64,000 nucleotides of DNA from Actinoallomurus iriomotensis (GCF_030269445.1 NZ_BSTJ01000013.1:37454-101453); one strand, 5' to 3'; shown: positions 8,539 to 18,117, numbered from the stretch's first letter. The notes: generated from the letters alone by a model not told the origin. Program-made: numbers and translations.

Positions 8539-9714
8539 TCATTCCGCGTCGCTCGCCCGGCCGCTCGCCAGGAGACGGAGCGCCAGCCGCGCCGACCGGT
8601 GGCGCACGATCCGGGCGAGCGTGGTCTCGCCCAGGGTGATCCGGCAGAACAGCCGCCATCCCCACGGAGTGCGGGTCAGCAGCCGGTGCATCGTCCGGGG
8701 GTGGCGTTCGAACGCCGTCAGGAACAGGGCGCCGGCCCGCATCTCGCGCGCCAGCGACGAGTCGACCTCCGCCGCGTACGCGCCCTGCGCGTCGGCCAGC
8801 TCTCCGCGCGCCGCCCGTGCCGCGGTCCGGCCGGCCATGGTCCCCGACCTGACCGCGAAGGAGATGCCTTCGCGGGTCCAGGGTTCGAGCAGGCCGGCGG
8901 CGTCGCCGCAGAGCAGCACCCGGCCCCGGCCCAGGGGCGATCCGGGGGTCCGGCAGCGCGTCAGGTGGCCGGACTCGTGGAGGACCTTCTGGTCCCGCAG
9001 CCCCTGCTCGCGAAGGAACGCCTTGAGGTAGGCGCGCGTGCGGTCGGGCGTGCCCTTACGGGCGATCACCCCGACCGTGAGGCGCTCGCCCTTGGGGAAG
9101 ACCCATGCGTACGACCCGGGGATCGGCCCCCAGTCGATGTGGATCCGCCCCTGCCACGCGTCGCCCACGCCCGCCGCGTCGAGCTCGACCTCCAGGCCGA
9201 GGTCGACCTGGCCGAGCTCCACGCCGACGTGCCGGGCCGTACGGCTGGCGCTGCCGTCCGCGCCGACGACGTAACGCGCGCGCACCGGTCCCTGGCTCGT
9301 GGCCAGCTCCACCACGCTGTCCGCCTCGGTGATCGAGGAGACCGTCACGCCGTGCCGTACCACGGCGCCCTCGGCGACGGCGCCGTTCAGGAGCGCGTGG
9401 TCGAACTCGGTGCGGTCGGTGAGCGACAGGATGCGCGTGGGCGACGTGCGGTGCCGGACGTCCTTCCCGCGTTCGCTGAACGTCGCGGAGACGATCTCCT
9501 GCCGCACCGGGACGTCGAGGCCGGCGGGCAGCGAGGCGAGCGTGACGCCGATGAGGCCGCCGCCGCAGGTCTTGTAGCGGGGGAACGACGAGCGGTCGAG
9601 GATCAGGGTGTTCGCGCCGGCCCTGGCCGCGGCGAGAGCCGCGCTGCTGCCGGCCGGCCCCGCGCCGACGATGACGACGTCGTACGGCTCTGATGTCTCG
9701 ATGCCCCCAGCCAC
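8539..9714 (-). CDS. Geranylgeranyl reductase family FAD-dependent oxidoreductase
   Basis: 391 residues. N-terminal FAD dinucleotide motif [14 protein letters not shown] near residue 17, then [15 protein letters not shown], the conserved cysteine-glycine segment of geranylgeranyl/digeranylgeranyl reductases, and a second FAD motif [15 protein letters not shown] near residue 290. These enzymes saturate prenyl double bonds (menaquinone tails, chlorophyll or lipid prenyl chains). No prenyl pathway neighbours are visible, so menaquinone-side-chain reduction is only a guess. Start is GTG at 9714. Monocistronic, converging on ehuA. Confidence 0.82.
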   Translation of the reverse strand: MAGGIETSEPYDVVIVGAGPAGSSAALAAARAGANTLILDRSSFPRYKTCGGGLIGVTLASLPAGLDVPVRQEIVSATFSERGKDVRHRTSPTRILSLTDRTEFDHALLNGAVAEGAVVRHGVTVSSITEADSVVELATSQGPVRARYVVGADGSASRTARHVGVELGQVDLGLEVELDAAGVGDAWQGRIHIDWGPIPGSYAWVFPKGERLTVGVIARKGTPDRTRAYLKAFLREQGLRDQKVLHESGHLTRCRTPGSPLGRGRVLLCGDAAGLLEPWTREGISFAVRSGTMAGRTAARAARGELADAQGAYAAEVDSSLAREMRAGALFLTAFERHPRTMHRLLTRTPWGWRLFCRITLGETTLARIVRHRSARLALRLLASGRASDAE

Positions 9715-9755
9715 GCCGTCACCCTATCGATCACCCGCGCACCGCCCGTACGCGT

Positions 9756-10517
9756 TCAGCCGCCGTCCGCGCCGATCTCCTGCCACGCCCCGTCCGGCCC
9801 GAGGGTGAACCTGCGAGGCCGTCCCATCGCCCGTACCGCCTCCGCGTAGGCGGCCTCCCGCACGGCCTGCTCCGCACCCGACGGGTCGGCCACCCGGAAC
9901 CCGTGCAGGTGGACCTCGTGCGGATCGATGTCGTCCGGTGCCGGAGCACCCTCCACCGTGAAGCCGAACAGTGCACGCAACGCCTCTTCCCCCAGGTCGA
10001 GCGGGTGGAACGGCAACGGGTACGGGCCTTCGTCCGGCCATCCGGGCATGGGCTCGACGGGATGCTCGCCCGCCCAGAACGGCAGCTCGAAGTCGTACGG
10101 GTCGCCGATGTTCTCCATGACGCCGCCGTCGGGGGACAGGCTCAGCGACCGGACCAGCTCGCCGTCCTCCCAGACCCCGAAGCCGAGCCAGTCCACCACC
10201 GAGTGCATCCCGTGCACGACGATCCGCCGGCCCGCGGCCGCGTCGTGCAGGTGCGCCGGCAGCTCGGACGGGCGGTCGAGCATGAACCTCCGGTCGCAGA
10301 ACAGCTCCGCCCCGGCAAGGACCGTCGCGTACGTCATGTCGTCCGGCGGGTAGACCCAGTCCAGCAGCGTCCCGTCCCCGTCGGGCGCGACCGCGTAACC
10401 CGGAAGGACCCGGCGCACCGGCGTCTCGACCTCGGAGCGCTCCGCCCGCGTCGCTCCGCGCAACGCCGGACGGAGGTCACCCTCGCTGAACGCCAGCAAC
10501 GCCGTTTTCGCACCCAT
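9756..10517 (-). CDS. Conserved actinobacterial protein (DUF6928-like)
   Basis: 253 residues without signal peptide or membrane segment. It begins MGAKTALLAFSEGDLR and carries a conserved-looking VVHGMHSVVDWLGF block, features I associate with the actinobacterial family DUF6928 of unknown function. The middle is acidic and rich in Pro/Trp. No catalytic motif is recognised. ATG at 10517. It lies between a flavoprotein and a small membrane protein gene without overlap, so no functional context is offered. Confidence 0.65.
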   Translation of the reverse strand: MGAKTALLAFSEGDLRPALRGATRAERSEVETPVRRVLPGYAVAPDGDGTLLDWVYPPDDMTYATVLAGAELFCDRRFMLDRPSELPAHLHDAAAGRRIVVHGMHSVVDWLGFGVWEDGELVRSLSLSPDGGVMENIGDPYDFELPFWAGEHPVEPMPGWPDEGPYPLPFHPLDLGEEALRALFGFTVEGAPAPDDIDPHEVHLHGFRVADPSGAEQAVREAAYAEAVRAMGRPRRFTLGPDGAWQEIGADGG

Positions 10518-10592
10518 GCCGCTCCCTCTTCCGGTCTCGCTTCCAGCGAGGTCCGCACGCTATCCGTGGGTGCCGACAGACGGGCGCGGCGT

Positions 10593-10946
10593 TCAGACCC
10601 CGGTCAGGGAGATCAGGTTCCACGAGGTGCCGCCGTGGGCGACGGTGCAGGTGTACGGCGCCGGCGGACGCCCGGCGACGAGTGCCGTACCGGTGACGAC
10701 GTGCCGGACCGATGACAGGTCGCGGACCTTCTCCCGGGAGAAGCGCACGTCCGCGCCGGCCTCGCGGCCCCGGACGAAGCGCTCGCAGACGAGTTTCGCC
10801 TCGCCGTCATGGTTCTGCCCGGACGCCAGGACCGTGACGAGACCCGCCGCGACGAAGACGGCGACGAGGCAGGCGACCAGCCAGGGCCGCCGCTCGCCGG
10901 GGAGGCCCGGGGAGCGCTCCTCCGGATCGTCACCGGGTTCGGACAC
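10593..10946 (-). CDS. Small single-pass membrane protein, unknown function
   Basis: 117 residues from a GTG start. An acidic N-terminus (about 22 residues) is followed by a hydrophobic helix WLVACLVAVFVAAGLVTVLA and an extracytoplasmic domain with two cysteines (VCERFV and YTCTV) that could form a disulfide. The pattern of a C..FV segment, a V.G strand and a YTCTV...W end resembles many short actinobacterial membrane-anchored proteins of unknown role. The GC3-rich frame supports it as real. Confidence 0.6.
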   Translation of the reverse strand: MSEPGDDPEERSPGLPGERRPWLVACLVAVFVAAGLVTVLASGQNHDGEAKLVCERFVRGREAGADVRFSREKVRDLSSVRHVVTGTALVAGRPPAPYTCTVAHGGTSWNLISLTGV

Positions 10947-11032
10947 GAGATCACCGCCGTGAGGAATCGGGCCGGCGGGCGCCGGTCAGGTGCCGAGACT
11001 ATTCCCCACCATGCGCTCACCAGTGCGCTGGA

Positions 11033-12169
11033 TCAATCCGCGAACATCTGGGCGGCCATGTGCCGGGAGTTATCGACGGCTTCGAAGCCGCGGGGCAGCA
11101 TGACCGCCTGGTAGGCGGCGACGGCTTCGGTGAGCGACTTCTCACCCCGTGCGGCGGAGAGGATCTCGCCGGCCAGGGTGGCGGCGTCGGCCAGTGCGGT
11201 GTTCGCGCCCGCGCCGGCCGTGGGCGGCATCGTGTGCACCGCGTCGCCGAGCAGGGTGACCGGGCACGGTTCCCAGTTCGGGATCCGCTCGCTGATCCGG
11301 AAGGTGATCGGGAAGAACGTGTCGACGTCGGCGTGAGCGTAGATCTCGCGGATCGTGGGGTGCCAGCCCTCGACGGTGTCCACGGAGAGTTTCCACAGCT
11401 CCTCAGACGACATGCGGAACAGCGTGTCGTCCGTGACGCCGAGACGTTCGGGGGTCGCGAGGAGGGTGACCATCAGGTAGTCCTGTCGATGGTCCGCGCG
11501 AGTGCGAAATCGGACGGTGCCGAAGCCGGCGCCGCAGGTGCTGCCGCCGGATACCCAGCACAGGCCGCGCTCGAACTCCTCGGGACTCAGGGGGCCGGTG
11601 AGGGGCATCCGGCCGTAGACGCAGCGCAGGCCGAAATCGTTCACCACGGCGTCGGGCAGCAGCCGGCGGCGGACGGCCGAGCCGACGCCGTCCGCGCCGA
11701 CCAGGAGATCGCCCTCGTCGCCGCCACCCTCGGCGAACTCGACCCGGACCCGGCCTGAGCCGGTGACCTGGTAGGCGCGCACGGTGCGCCCGAAGTGGAC
11801 GACGTCGTCGAGGCCGGTGAGCAGCGCCCGGCGGAAGGAATCGCGGTCGACCGCGGTGAGCTGTTCGGCGGGGATGTCGGGGAAGTGCTGCACGAACACC
11901 CGCTGCAGCCCGGTGGTGAAGGTGGCCACCAGATCGCCGTTGCGGCCGCTGGTGCCGCGCAGCGTGTCCAGCACCTCCGGTGAGACGCACTCGGCCAGGG
12001 CGGCATTGCCGTTCGGGTCGATGTGGATGCGGTAGCCCTGATCGCGAACGTGAGGGGTCGGGTCCTGCTCGTAGACGGCGACGTTCAGGCCGGCGTGGTG
12101 CAGCGCCTGCGCCAGGGCCAGACCGCCGACGCCGCCGCCGGCGATGAGGATTCGTGGGCTGTCGGGCAT
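11033..12169 (-). CDS. FAD-dependent aromatic-ring-type monooxygenase
   Basis: 378 residues. The N-terminal GGGVGGLALAQALHHAG motif binds FAD ADP, VGADGVGS is the DG motif near residue 155, and LLGDAVHTMPPTAGAGANTA is the GD motif near residue 295, the trio typical of p-hydroxybenzoate-hydroxylase-like group A monooxygenases. Substrate unknown; relatives act on antibiotics, aromatics or polyketides. ATG at 12169 has AGGAGA upstream; upstream in-frame sequence is the promoter. It is divergent from a TetR gene with two matching operator-like sites between them, so that regulator probably controls it. Confidence 0.83.
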   Translation of the reverse strand: MPDSPRILIAGGGVGGLALAQALHHAGLNVAVYEQDPTPHVRDQGYRIHIDPNGNAALAECVSPEVLDTLRGTSGRNGDLVATFTTGLQRVFVQHFPDIPAEQLTAVDRDSFRRALLTGLDDVVHFGRTVRAYQVTGSGRVRVEFAEGGGDEGDLLVGADGVGSAVRRRLLPDAVVNDFGLRCVYGRMPLTGPLSPEEFERGLCWVSGGSTCGAGFGTVRFRTRADHRQDYLMVTLLATPERLGVTDDTLFRMSSEELWKLSVDTVEGWHPTIREIYAHADVDTFFPITFRISERIPNWEPCPVTLLGDAVHTMPPTAGAGANTALADAATLAGEILSAARGEKSLTEAVAAYQAVMLPRGFEAVDNSRHMAAQMFAD

Positions 12170-12237
12170 GTCGATCTCCTTGCTGATTCCTGCTTGTCGT
12201 TGTGCGGGTCCAAGGTGCCCCCGGCCGCGCCCCTCTG

Positions 12238-12253
12238 TCAAGCGTTCGTTTGA
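12238..12253. promoter_or_regulatory. TetR operator half of a pair, site 1
   Basis: TCAAGCGTTCGTTTGA; its reverse complement, TCAAACGAACGCTTGA, matches site 2 at 13 of 16 positions. It lies between the divergent monooxygenase and TetR genes, 69 bp from the monooxygenase ATG. Confidence 0.6.
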
Positions 12254-12258
12254 GACTT

Positions 12259-12274
12259 TCAAATAAATGCTTGA
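12259..12274. promoter_or_regulatory. TetR operator half of a pair, site 2
   Basis: TCAAATAAATGCTTGA, flanked so that CTTTCAA (12257-12263) and TTGAAAG (12271-12277) form an inverted repeat. Its centre is 21 bp, two helical turns, from site 1. It sits 17 bp before the TetR ATG, consistent with autorepression. Confidence 0.6.
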
Positions 12275-12291
12275 AAGTGCCACGCGGATGT

Positions 12292-12951
12292 ATGATCGCG
12301 CCTGTGTCCGCTTCGAAACCCCGTAGGTCGCCCGGGCCGCAGGAGCGGGTGCGCGATCCTCAGCGCACCCGCGAGCTGATCCTGGACGCGGCGATGGCCG
12401 AGTTCGGCGCGCACGGATACGCCGGCGCACGGATCAGCGCGATCGCCGCCCGCGCCGGGGTGAACGTGCAGCTAATCTCCTACTACTTCGACGGCAAAGA
12501 GGGCCTGTATCGCGCCATCTCGCAGCAGTGGCAGCGGCGCCAGGGCGACCTGGCGCCGGCGGGCACCCCGTTGCCTGAGCAGCTACGCCGCTATGCGCTG
12601 GAGGCGTTGCGCAACCCGGCCGGGGTCCGGCTGCTGGCCTGGAACGGGCTCGAGTACGCCGGGTCCGAATCCCCCTCGCGCACCGGCCTGTTCGCCGAGA
12701 CCATCGACGAGCTGCGGAAACTGCAGGAGTCCGGTCGCCTGCCGGCCGATCTCGACCCGGCCTGCCTGGTGATCATGCTGATGGCCATGACCATGGCGCC
12801 GACCACGCTGCCGCACATCATCGAGGGCACCTGCGGCGTCGACCCGCGCTCGCCCGAGTTCCTCGAACGATTCGCCGACCAGGTGGCCGCCCTGGCAGGC
12901 CATCTCGGGCTCGGATCCGCGCACGCGGCGGCACCGCCGGATGAGGGCTGA
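12292..12951 (+). CDS. TetR/AcrR family transcriptional regulator
   Basis: 219 residues (ATG 12292; GTG 12304 is possible). The N-terminal helix-turn-helix is clear: RTRELILDAAMAEFG, then ARISAIAARAGVNVQLISYY with FDGKEGLY, ending near residue 75. The C-terminal domain is helical and unremarkable and should bind a small-molecule inducer. Divergent to the FAD monooxygenase with two related 16-bp operators in the gap, so it likely represses both genes until ligand binds. Confidence 0.85.
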   Translation: MIAPVSASKPRRSPGPQERVRDPQRTRELILDAAMAEFGAHGYAGARISAIAARAGVNVQLISYYFDGKEGLYRAISQQWQRRQGDLAPAGTPLPEQLRRYALEALRNPAGVRLLAWNGLEYAGSESPSRTGLFAETIDELRKLQESGRLPADLDPACLVIMLMAMTMAPTTLPHIIEGTCGVDPRSPEFLERFADQVAALAGHLGLGSAHAAAPPDEG

Positions 12952-13058
12952 CACCACGTCGTGACTTGATCGCGGTGGACCACGGCCGTTGAGGCGCCGG
13001 CATCTCCGTCGAGCGGCCCTGGCTGGACAGCCACGGCCGATGAGGCCAACCTGGCGGA

Positions 13059-15320
13059 ATGTCCGAAATGCTGAAAGGGGAGGTCACTCTCATCCGGCGG
13101 GTCCTGGCTGCGCGGTTGCCGGCATGGATGCCCGGTTGGTCGGCCGAGGCGGCGTTGCGCGCGCTGCGGACCGTTCTCGTGGTGCCGGGGTTGTTCGCGT
13201 TCTCCTCCGAGGTGATCGGCGATCCGCAGGTGGCGACCTTCGCGGCGTTCGGTGGGTTCGCCACGCTGGTCATGGCCGGGTTCGGAGGGACGCGGAGGGA
13301 GAAGCTGGCCGCCCACCTCGGGCTCGCCGTCGTCGGAAGCGCCCTTGTCGCGCTCGGCACCGTCGTCGGTTCCACCCCGGCGCTGGCCGTTCTGGTCACC
13401 CTGCCGGCGGCCTTCGTGGTGATGTTCGCGGGGGTGGCCGGCCCGGCCGCCGCCTCGGGCGTGACGGCTGCTCTGGTCGCGTACGTGCTGCCCGCGGCGA
13501 TGCCCGGTACGGCCGAGATGATCCCCTCGCGGCTGGCCGGGTGGTGGATGGCCTCGGTCGCGGGCACGGCGGCGGTGCTGCTCCTGTCGCCCCGGCCGCC
13601 GGGACACCGGCTCCGCGCCTGCGCCGCGGCGTGCGGCGACGCGCTGGCCGACCAGCTCGACGCGGCGCTGCGGAACGAGCTGACCCCCGAGCACGCCGAG
13701 GCGTCGCTCGCGGCCGAGCACGCGCTGCGCGGCGAGTTCACCGCGACTCCGTACCGGCCCACCGGCCTGGGCACGACCGATCAGGCACTGGACAACCTGG
13801 TCGGGCTCCTGGAGTGGTGTACCGCCGTGGTGTGCGAGAGTCTCGCCGAGTATCGCGACCTCAGCACGGTCCCCGCCGTGGAGCGCGAGCTGCTGACGGC
13901 GACCGCACGGACGCTGCATGATCTGGCCGCCGTACTCTCGGACGAGCGGGTCACCCCGGACCTGCCGGCACTGCGAGAGTGCCTGGAGGCCAGCGTCGCC
14001 CACCTGCGCGGGCTGGGCGTGGTCGAGGCCCGCTACCGCGACGCGGTCCACCTGTCCTTTCACGCACGGACGCTGGCCCTCGTGGTCCAGCAGGCCACCG
14101 AGGACGCGCTGATCGCGATGCGGCGGGCCGATCCCGACACGATCGCCGGACGGAGGCGGCGTTGGTACGGCCTGCCCGGCGACCCGCCCTCCGCCGGGCC
14201 GAGGGTCGTGGAGGAGCGCCGGCCGCGCGAGGAGGCGCCCCGTACCGCCGCGCTCGCCGGCGCCGCCACCGTGACGTTGCGGCATGTCAGCGTACGTTCG
14301 GCGTGGTTCCTCAACAGCGTGCGAGGGGCGGTCGCGCTGGCCGCGGCGATCGCCGTGGCCGACCTGACGGGCGTGCAGCACGGCTTCTGGGTGGTGCTGG
14401 GCACGCTGTCGGTGCTGCGGACGAGCGCCGCCTCGACCGGCGCCACGGCGATGCGCGCCCTGGCCGGTACGGTCGCCGGATTCGTCGTCGGCGCGCTGCT
14501 CCTGCTGACGCTCGGCACCGGCCCGGCCGCACTGTGGGTGGCGCTTCCGGTGGCGATGGCCGTGGGCGCGTACGCGCCGGGGACGGCGCCGTTCGCGGTC
14601 GGGCAGGCGGCCTTCACCGTCATGGTCTCGGTGCTCTACAACCTGGTGGCGCCCGCCGGGTGGCGGGTCGGCATGCTGCGCCTGGAGGACGTGGCCATCG
14701 GCTGCGCGGTCAGTCTGGTGGTCGGCGTGCTGCTGTGGCCGCGCGGGGCGAGCGCGGTGGTCGGTGACGCGCTCGCGGACGCGTTCCGGCGGGGCGGCGA
14801 CTACCTGTGCCAGTCGGTCGCCTGGGCGCTCGGGGTGCGTCCGTCGCCGCCCGACGCGGCGCCGGCCGTCACGGCGGGACTCCGGCTCGACGACGCTCTG
14901 CGCGGCTTCCTGGCCGAGCAGGGCACGAAACACCTGTCCAAGGAGGAGCTGTGGCGGCTCGTCGGGGGCACGGTGCGACTGCGCCTGACGGGCCTCTCCA
15001 TGGCCGGGCTGCCCAGCCCGGACGCCGAACCCGATCCGGCGAGCCGTGCGCTCAGCGCGCAGGCCACCCGGCTGACCGGCTGGTTCGACGAGGTCGCCGG
15101 GCATCTCGGCCCGCCCGCCGGTAGGCCGTTCGTCCCGCTGCGGCCGCCTTCCCCAGAGTCACTGCGCCTGGCCCGGTCCGCACTCGACGCGTCGGACCGG
15201 AACATCGCCTGCACGCTGTGGGTGGCGCAGCACCTGGAGCACGTCGTGCCGTACCTGGAGGATCTGACCGGCCCGGCCGATCAGATCGCACGGCTCCGGC
15301 GGGCGCCCTGGTGGCGCTGA
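13059..15320 (+). CDS. FUSC family membrane protein
   Basis: 753 residues with two hydrophobic blocks (about residues 25-185 and 420-570), each of several helices, separated and followed by soluble helical domains. This duplicated layout and the SVRGAVALAAAIAVAD and FWVVLGTLSVLR segments mark the FUSC/aromatic-acid-exporter-like family. Members are linked to efflux of aromatic acids or to envelope stress, but the function here is unknown. It stands alone, downstream of the TetR gene by about 100 bp and convergent with the GntR gene. Confidence 0.75.
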   Translation: MSEMLKGEVTLIRRVLAARLPAWMPGWSAEAALRALRTVLVVPGLFAFSSEVIGDPQVATFAAFGGFATLVMAGFGGTRREKLAAHLGLAVVGSALVALGTVVGSTPALAVLVTLPAAFVVMFAGVAGPAAASGVTAALVAYVLPAAMPGTAEMIPSRLAGWWMASVAGTAAVLLLSPRPPGHRLRACAAACGDALADQLDAALRNELTPEHAEASLAAEHALRGEFTATPYRPTGLGTTDQALDNLVGLLEWCTAVVCESLAEYRDLSTVPAVERELLTATARTLHDLAAVLSDERVTPDLPALRECLEASVAHLRGLGVVEARYRDAVHLSFHARTLALVVQQATEDALIAMRRADPDTIAGRRRRWYGLPGDPPSAGPRVVEERRPREEAPRTAALAGAATVTLRHVSVRSAWFLNSVRGAVALAAAIAVADLTGVQHGFWVVLGTLSVLRTSAASTGATAMRALAGTVAGFVVGALLLLTLGTGPAALWVALPVAMAVGAYAPGTAPFAVGQAAFTVMVSVLYNLVAPAGWRVGMLRLEDVAIGCAVSLVVGVLLWPRGASAVVGDALADAFRRGGDYLCQSVAWALGVRPSPPDAAPAVTAGLRLDDALRGFLAEQGTKHLSKEELWRLVGGTVRLRLTGLSMAGLPSPDAEPDPASRALSAQATRLTGWFDEVAGHLGPPAGRPFVPLRPPSPESLRLARSALDASDRNIACTLWVAQHLEHVVPYLEDLTGPADQIARLRRAPWWR

Positions 15321-15353
15321 GCGGCCGGCGCCAGGCCAGGCTCGCCGCCGGGG

Positions 15354-16091
15354 TCAGCGTTCGACGAGGGTGAGGGTGAAGGAGTAGCGGCTCGCGCGGT
15401 AGACGTGCGTGGCGAACTCGATGGCGCGGCCGTTGTCGTCGAAGGCCGTGCGGGTCATGGTGAGCAGGGGTACGCCGCGGCGTTCGTCCAGCAGGGTGGC
15501 CTCCGCCGTGGTCGCGGCGCGGGCGCCGATGGTCTGGTTGGCGATCCGCAGGTTGACCCCGGTCGCGCGCAGGATCTCGTACAGCCCGTTGCTCTCCAGC
15601 CGCTCGGCGGTCAGGTCGACGATGTCGACCGGCAGGTGGTTGGTCAGCAGGGCCAGCGGCTCGCTGTCGGTCAGCCGCAGCCGGCGCAGGCGGATGACGG
15701 GGGTGCCGGGCGGTACGCCGAGGTTCTTGGCGGCCTCGTCGCCGGCCGGCGCGGTGGCCAGTTCCAGCACCTTCGTCCGCGGGGAGCGCTGGGAGGCGAC
15801 CAGGTCGTCGTACAGGCTGGTGAGCTCGATGGGGCGTTTGACCTGCGCCTGGACGACCTGGGTGCCGACGCCGCGCTTGCGTACCAGCAGGCCCTTGTCG
15901 ACCAGGTGCTGGATCGCCTGACGGACGGTCGGCCGGGAGAGGCCACACCGGTCGGCGAGTTCGATCTCGTTCTCCAGGCGCGATCCGGGGGTGAGCGTCC
16001 CGGCCACGATCGCGGCTTCCAGCTGTTCCGCGAGCTGGAAGTAGAGCGGGACCGGGCTGTTCCGGTCGACGGTCAGTGCTGGTCGCTGCAC
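15354..16091 (-). CDS. GntR/HutC family regulator, probable inositol repressor
   Basis: 245 residues. N-terminal winged helix: PLYFQLAEQLEAAI, then LENEIELADRCGLSRPTVRQAI and a RKRGVGTQVV wing, ending near residue 80. The C-terminal UTRA ligand-binding domain ends with FATHVYRASRYSFTL. It is divergent from iolG with palindromes in the gap, so it most likely represses the inositol operon and is relieved by an inositol-derived effector. That target is inferred from position. Confidence 0.82.
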   Translation of the reverse strand: MQRPALTVDRNSPVPLYFQLAEQLEAAIVAGTLTPGSRLENEIELADRCGLSRPTVRQAIQHLVDKGLLVRKRGVGTQVVQAQVKRPIELTSLYDDLVASQRSPRTKVLELATAPAGDEAAKNLGVPPGTPVIRLRRLRLTDSEPLALLTNHLPVDIVDLTAERLESNGLYEILRATGVNLRIANQTIGARAATTAEATLLDERRGVPLLTMTRTAFDDNGRAIEFATHVYRASRYSFTLTLVER

Positions 16092-16147
16092 CTCGGGATC
16101 CTCAGGGTCGGAATGTCGCGATCCTAGCGTCCCGACGCCCCCTACTT

Positions 16148-16158
16148 AGGTATTACCT
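16148..16158. promoter_or_regulatory. Palindrome in GntR-iolG intergenic region
   Basis: AGGTATTACCT, an 11-bp perfect palindrome 57 bp from the GntR start, a candidate half of the operator region. Confidence 0.45.
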
Positions 16159-16162
16159 CTTA

Positions 16163-16185
16163 ATGTCATGACAAATCGTTGACAT
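16163..16185. promoter_or_regulatory. Candidate GntR operator upstream of iolG
   Basis: ATGTCA (16163-16168) and TGACAT (16180-16185) form an inverted repeat, and TGTCATGACA (16164-16173) is itself a palindrome. The region is AT-rich for this genome and lies about 85-110 bp before iolG, as expected for a promoter and repressor site. Confidence 0.5.
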
Positions 16186-16270
16186 GGGCGGAGATCCGGC
16201 CGCAAACTCGGGAACACCGAGTTGACCCGCTCGTAACGCGGCTCGCACACGTTCTACCACGGAGGACCCT

Positions 16271-17269
16271 ATGAGAATCGGGCTCGCCGGAGCCGGGCGC
16301 ATCGGGGCCCGGCACGCCGAAACCCTGGGTGGCCTGCCAGAAGTCGAGTCGGTCCTGATCGCCGATGTCGACGCCGACCGGGCGAGGGCGCTCGCCCGCA
16401 AGCACGGGGCGCGGGCGGCGGACTCGGTCGGCGACCTGTTCTCCTCCGGTCTCGACGGGATCGTCGTGGCGGCGGCGACCGACGCCCACCCGGACCTCGT
16501 GACGCGCGCGGCGGAGGCGGGCATTCCGGCGTTCTGCGAGAAGCCCGTCGCGCCGGACATTGTTGGAACGCTCCAAGTCATGGCGGCGGTCCGGGAGTCC
16601 GGCTGCCAGGTCCAGATGGGGTTCCAGCGCCGCTTCGACGCGGGTCACGTCGCCGTGCGCGACGCCGTGGCGGCCGGGCGGCTCGGCTGGCTGCACACCG
16701 TACGGTCCTGCACCCTCGACCCGGCGCCGCCGCCTCCCGGCTACATCCCGGTCTCCGGCGGCATCTTCCGCGACTGCGCGGTCCACGACATCGACGGTGT
16801 CCGGTTCGTCACCGGCCGCGAGGTGGTCCAGGTCATAGCGGTCGGCGCGAACAAGGGCGAGGACTACTTCGCCGAGAGCGGCGACGTCGCCACCGGCGCG
16901 GCCCTGCTCACCCTGGACGACGGCACCATCGCGATCATCAGCGAGACCCGCTACAACGCGGCCGGCTACGACGTGCGGCTGGAGGCGCTGGGCGCCAAGG
17001 ACAGCCTGGTCGCCGGCCTCACCGAGCACACGCCGCTCTCGACCGCGGACGGGGACCTCCTGCATGCCGGCGCGCCCTGCACCGGGTTCCTCGAACGGTT
17101 CGGCCCCGCGTACACGGCCGAGATGCGGGCGTTCCTGCGGGTCGTCGCCGGTGAGGCCGAGAGCCCCTGCCCGCCGGAGGATGCGCTGGCGGCGTTCTAC
17201 GTCGCCGAGGCGTGCGAACGGTCCCGGCGGGAGGCGCGTGCCGTGACGATCGAGGAGGTCCAGGAATGA
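16271..17269 (+). CDS. iolG: Inositol 2-dehydrogenase (Gfo/Idh/MocA family)
   Basis: 332 residues. Oxidises myo-inositol to 2-keto-myo-inositol (scyllo-inosose) with NAD, the first step of inositol catabolism. The Rossmann motif GAGRIGARHAE is at residue 7, the catalytic-lysine motif FCEKP near residue 94, QMGFQRRFD near 115 and FRDCAVHDID near 175, all typical of IolG. ATG at 16271 has GGAGG upstream. Its stop overlaps the iolE ATG (ATGA). The divergent GntR gene probably regulates it. Confidence 0.9.
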   Translation: MRIGLAGAGRIGARHAETLGGLPEVESVLIADVDADRARALARKHGARAADSVGDLFSSGLDGIVVAAATDAHPDLVTRAAEAGIPAFCEKPVAPDIVGTLQVMAAVRESGCQVQMGFQRRFDAGHVAVRDAVAAGRLGWLHTVRSCTLDPAPPPPGYIPVSGGIFRDCAVHDIDGVRFVTGREVVQVIAVGANKGEDYFAESGDVATGAALLTLDDGTIAIISETRYNAAGYDVRLEALGAKDSLVAGLTEHTPLSTADGDLLHAGAPCTGFLERFGPAYTAEMRAFLRVVAGEAESPCPPEDALAAFYVAEACERSRREARAVTIEEVQE

Positions 17270-18117
17270 GGATCGCCGGCGCGCCCATCTCCTGGGGCGT
17301 GTGCGAGGTGCCGGGCTGGGGGCACCAGATGGCCCCCGGCCGCGTGCTGGCCGAGATGCGGGACACCGGGCTCGCCGCGACGGAGTTCGGCCCGGACGGG
17401 TTCCTGCCGGCCGATCCGGCCGAGCGGTCCGCGCTGCTGGCGGAGTACGGGCTCGGCGCGGTCGGCGGGTTCGTGCCGGTCGTGCTCCATGACCCCGGGC
17501 ACGACCCGCTGCCGGACGTCGAACGCGCGCTCGCCGGCTTCGGCGACGCCCGTACGCTCGTGCTGGCCGCCGCGACCGGCCTGGACGGCTACGACCAGCG
17601 GCCCGCCCTGACCGACGACGGCTGGCGGACCCTCCTGGCCAACCTGGACCGCGTCGCCGACCTCGCCGCGGCCCGCGGCCTGCTGGCCACGCTGCATCCG
17701 CACGTCGGCACGGTCGTGGAGGGCCCCGCCGAGGTCGACCGCGTCCTGGCCGGCTCGCGGATCGGGCTCTGCCTCGACACCGGCCACCTGCTCATCGGCG
17801 GCACCGATCCGCTCGCGCTGGCCCGCGCGGCGTCCGGCCGGATCGCCCACGTGCACCTGAAGGACGTGGACGCCTCGCTGGCCGCGCGGGTGCGCGCCGG
17901 GGAGCTCGCCTACACCGAGGCCGTGCGGCAGGGGGTCTACCGGCCCCTCGGCAAGGGCGACGTCGACATCCCCGGAATCGTCGACGCCCTCGCCGCGGCG
18001 GGCTATACCGGTTGGTATGTCATGGAGCAGGACACGATCCTGACCGCCGAGCCGCCCCCCGGCACCGGCCCGATCGACGACGTACGGACGAGCGTGGCGT
18101 TCATGGAGACCGCATGA
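17266..18117 (+). CDS. iolE: Inosose dehydratase-like TIM-barrel protein
   Basis: 283 residues. Xylose-isomerase-like TIM barrel: begins MRIAGAPISWGVCEVPGWG as IolE proteins do, with TLHPHVGTVV, LCLDTGHLL and the HVHLKDVD metal-site strands. It should dehydrate 2-keto-myo-inositol to the 1,2-dione consumed by IolD. ATG 17266 overlaps the iolG stop. Its own stop overlaps the start of a degenerate mini-cistron that leads into iolC. Confidence 0.88.
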   Translation: MRIAGAPISWGVCEVPGWGHQMAPGRVLAEMRDTGLAATEFGPDGFLPADPAERSALLAEYGLGAVGGFVPVVLHDPGHDPLPDVERALAGFGDARTLVLAAATGLDGYDQRPALTDDGWRTLLANLDRVADLAAARGLLATLHPHVGTVVEGPAEVDRVLAGSRIGLCLDTGHLLIGGTDPLALARAASGRIAHVHLKDVDASLAARVRAGELAYTEAVRQGVYRPLGKGDVDIPGIVDALAAAGYTGWYVMEQDTILTAEPPPGTGPIDDVRTSVAFMETA

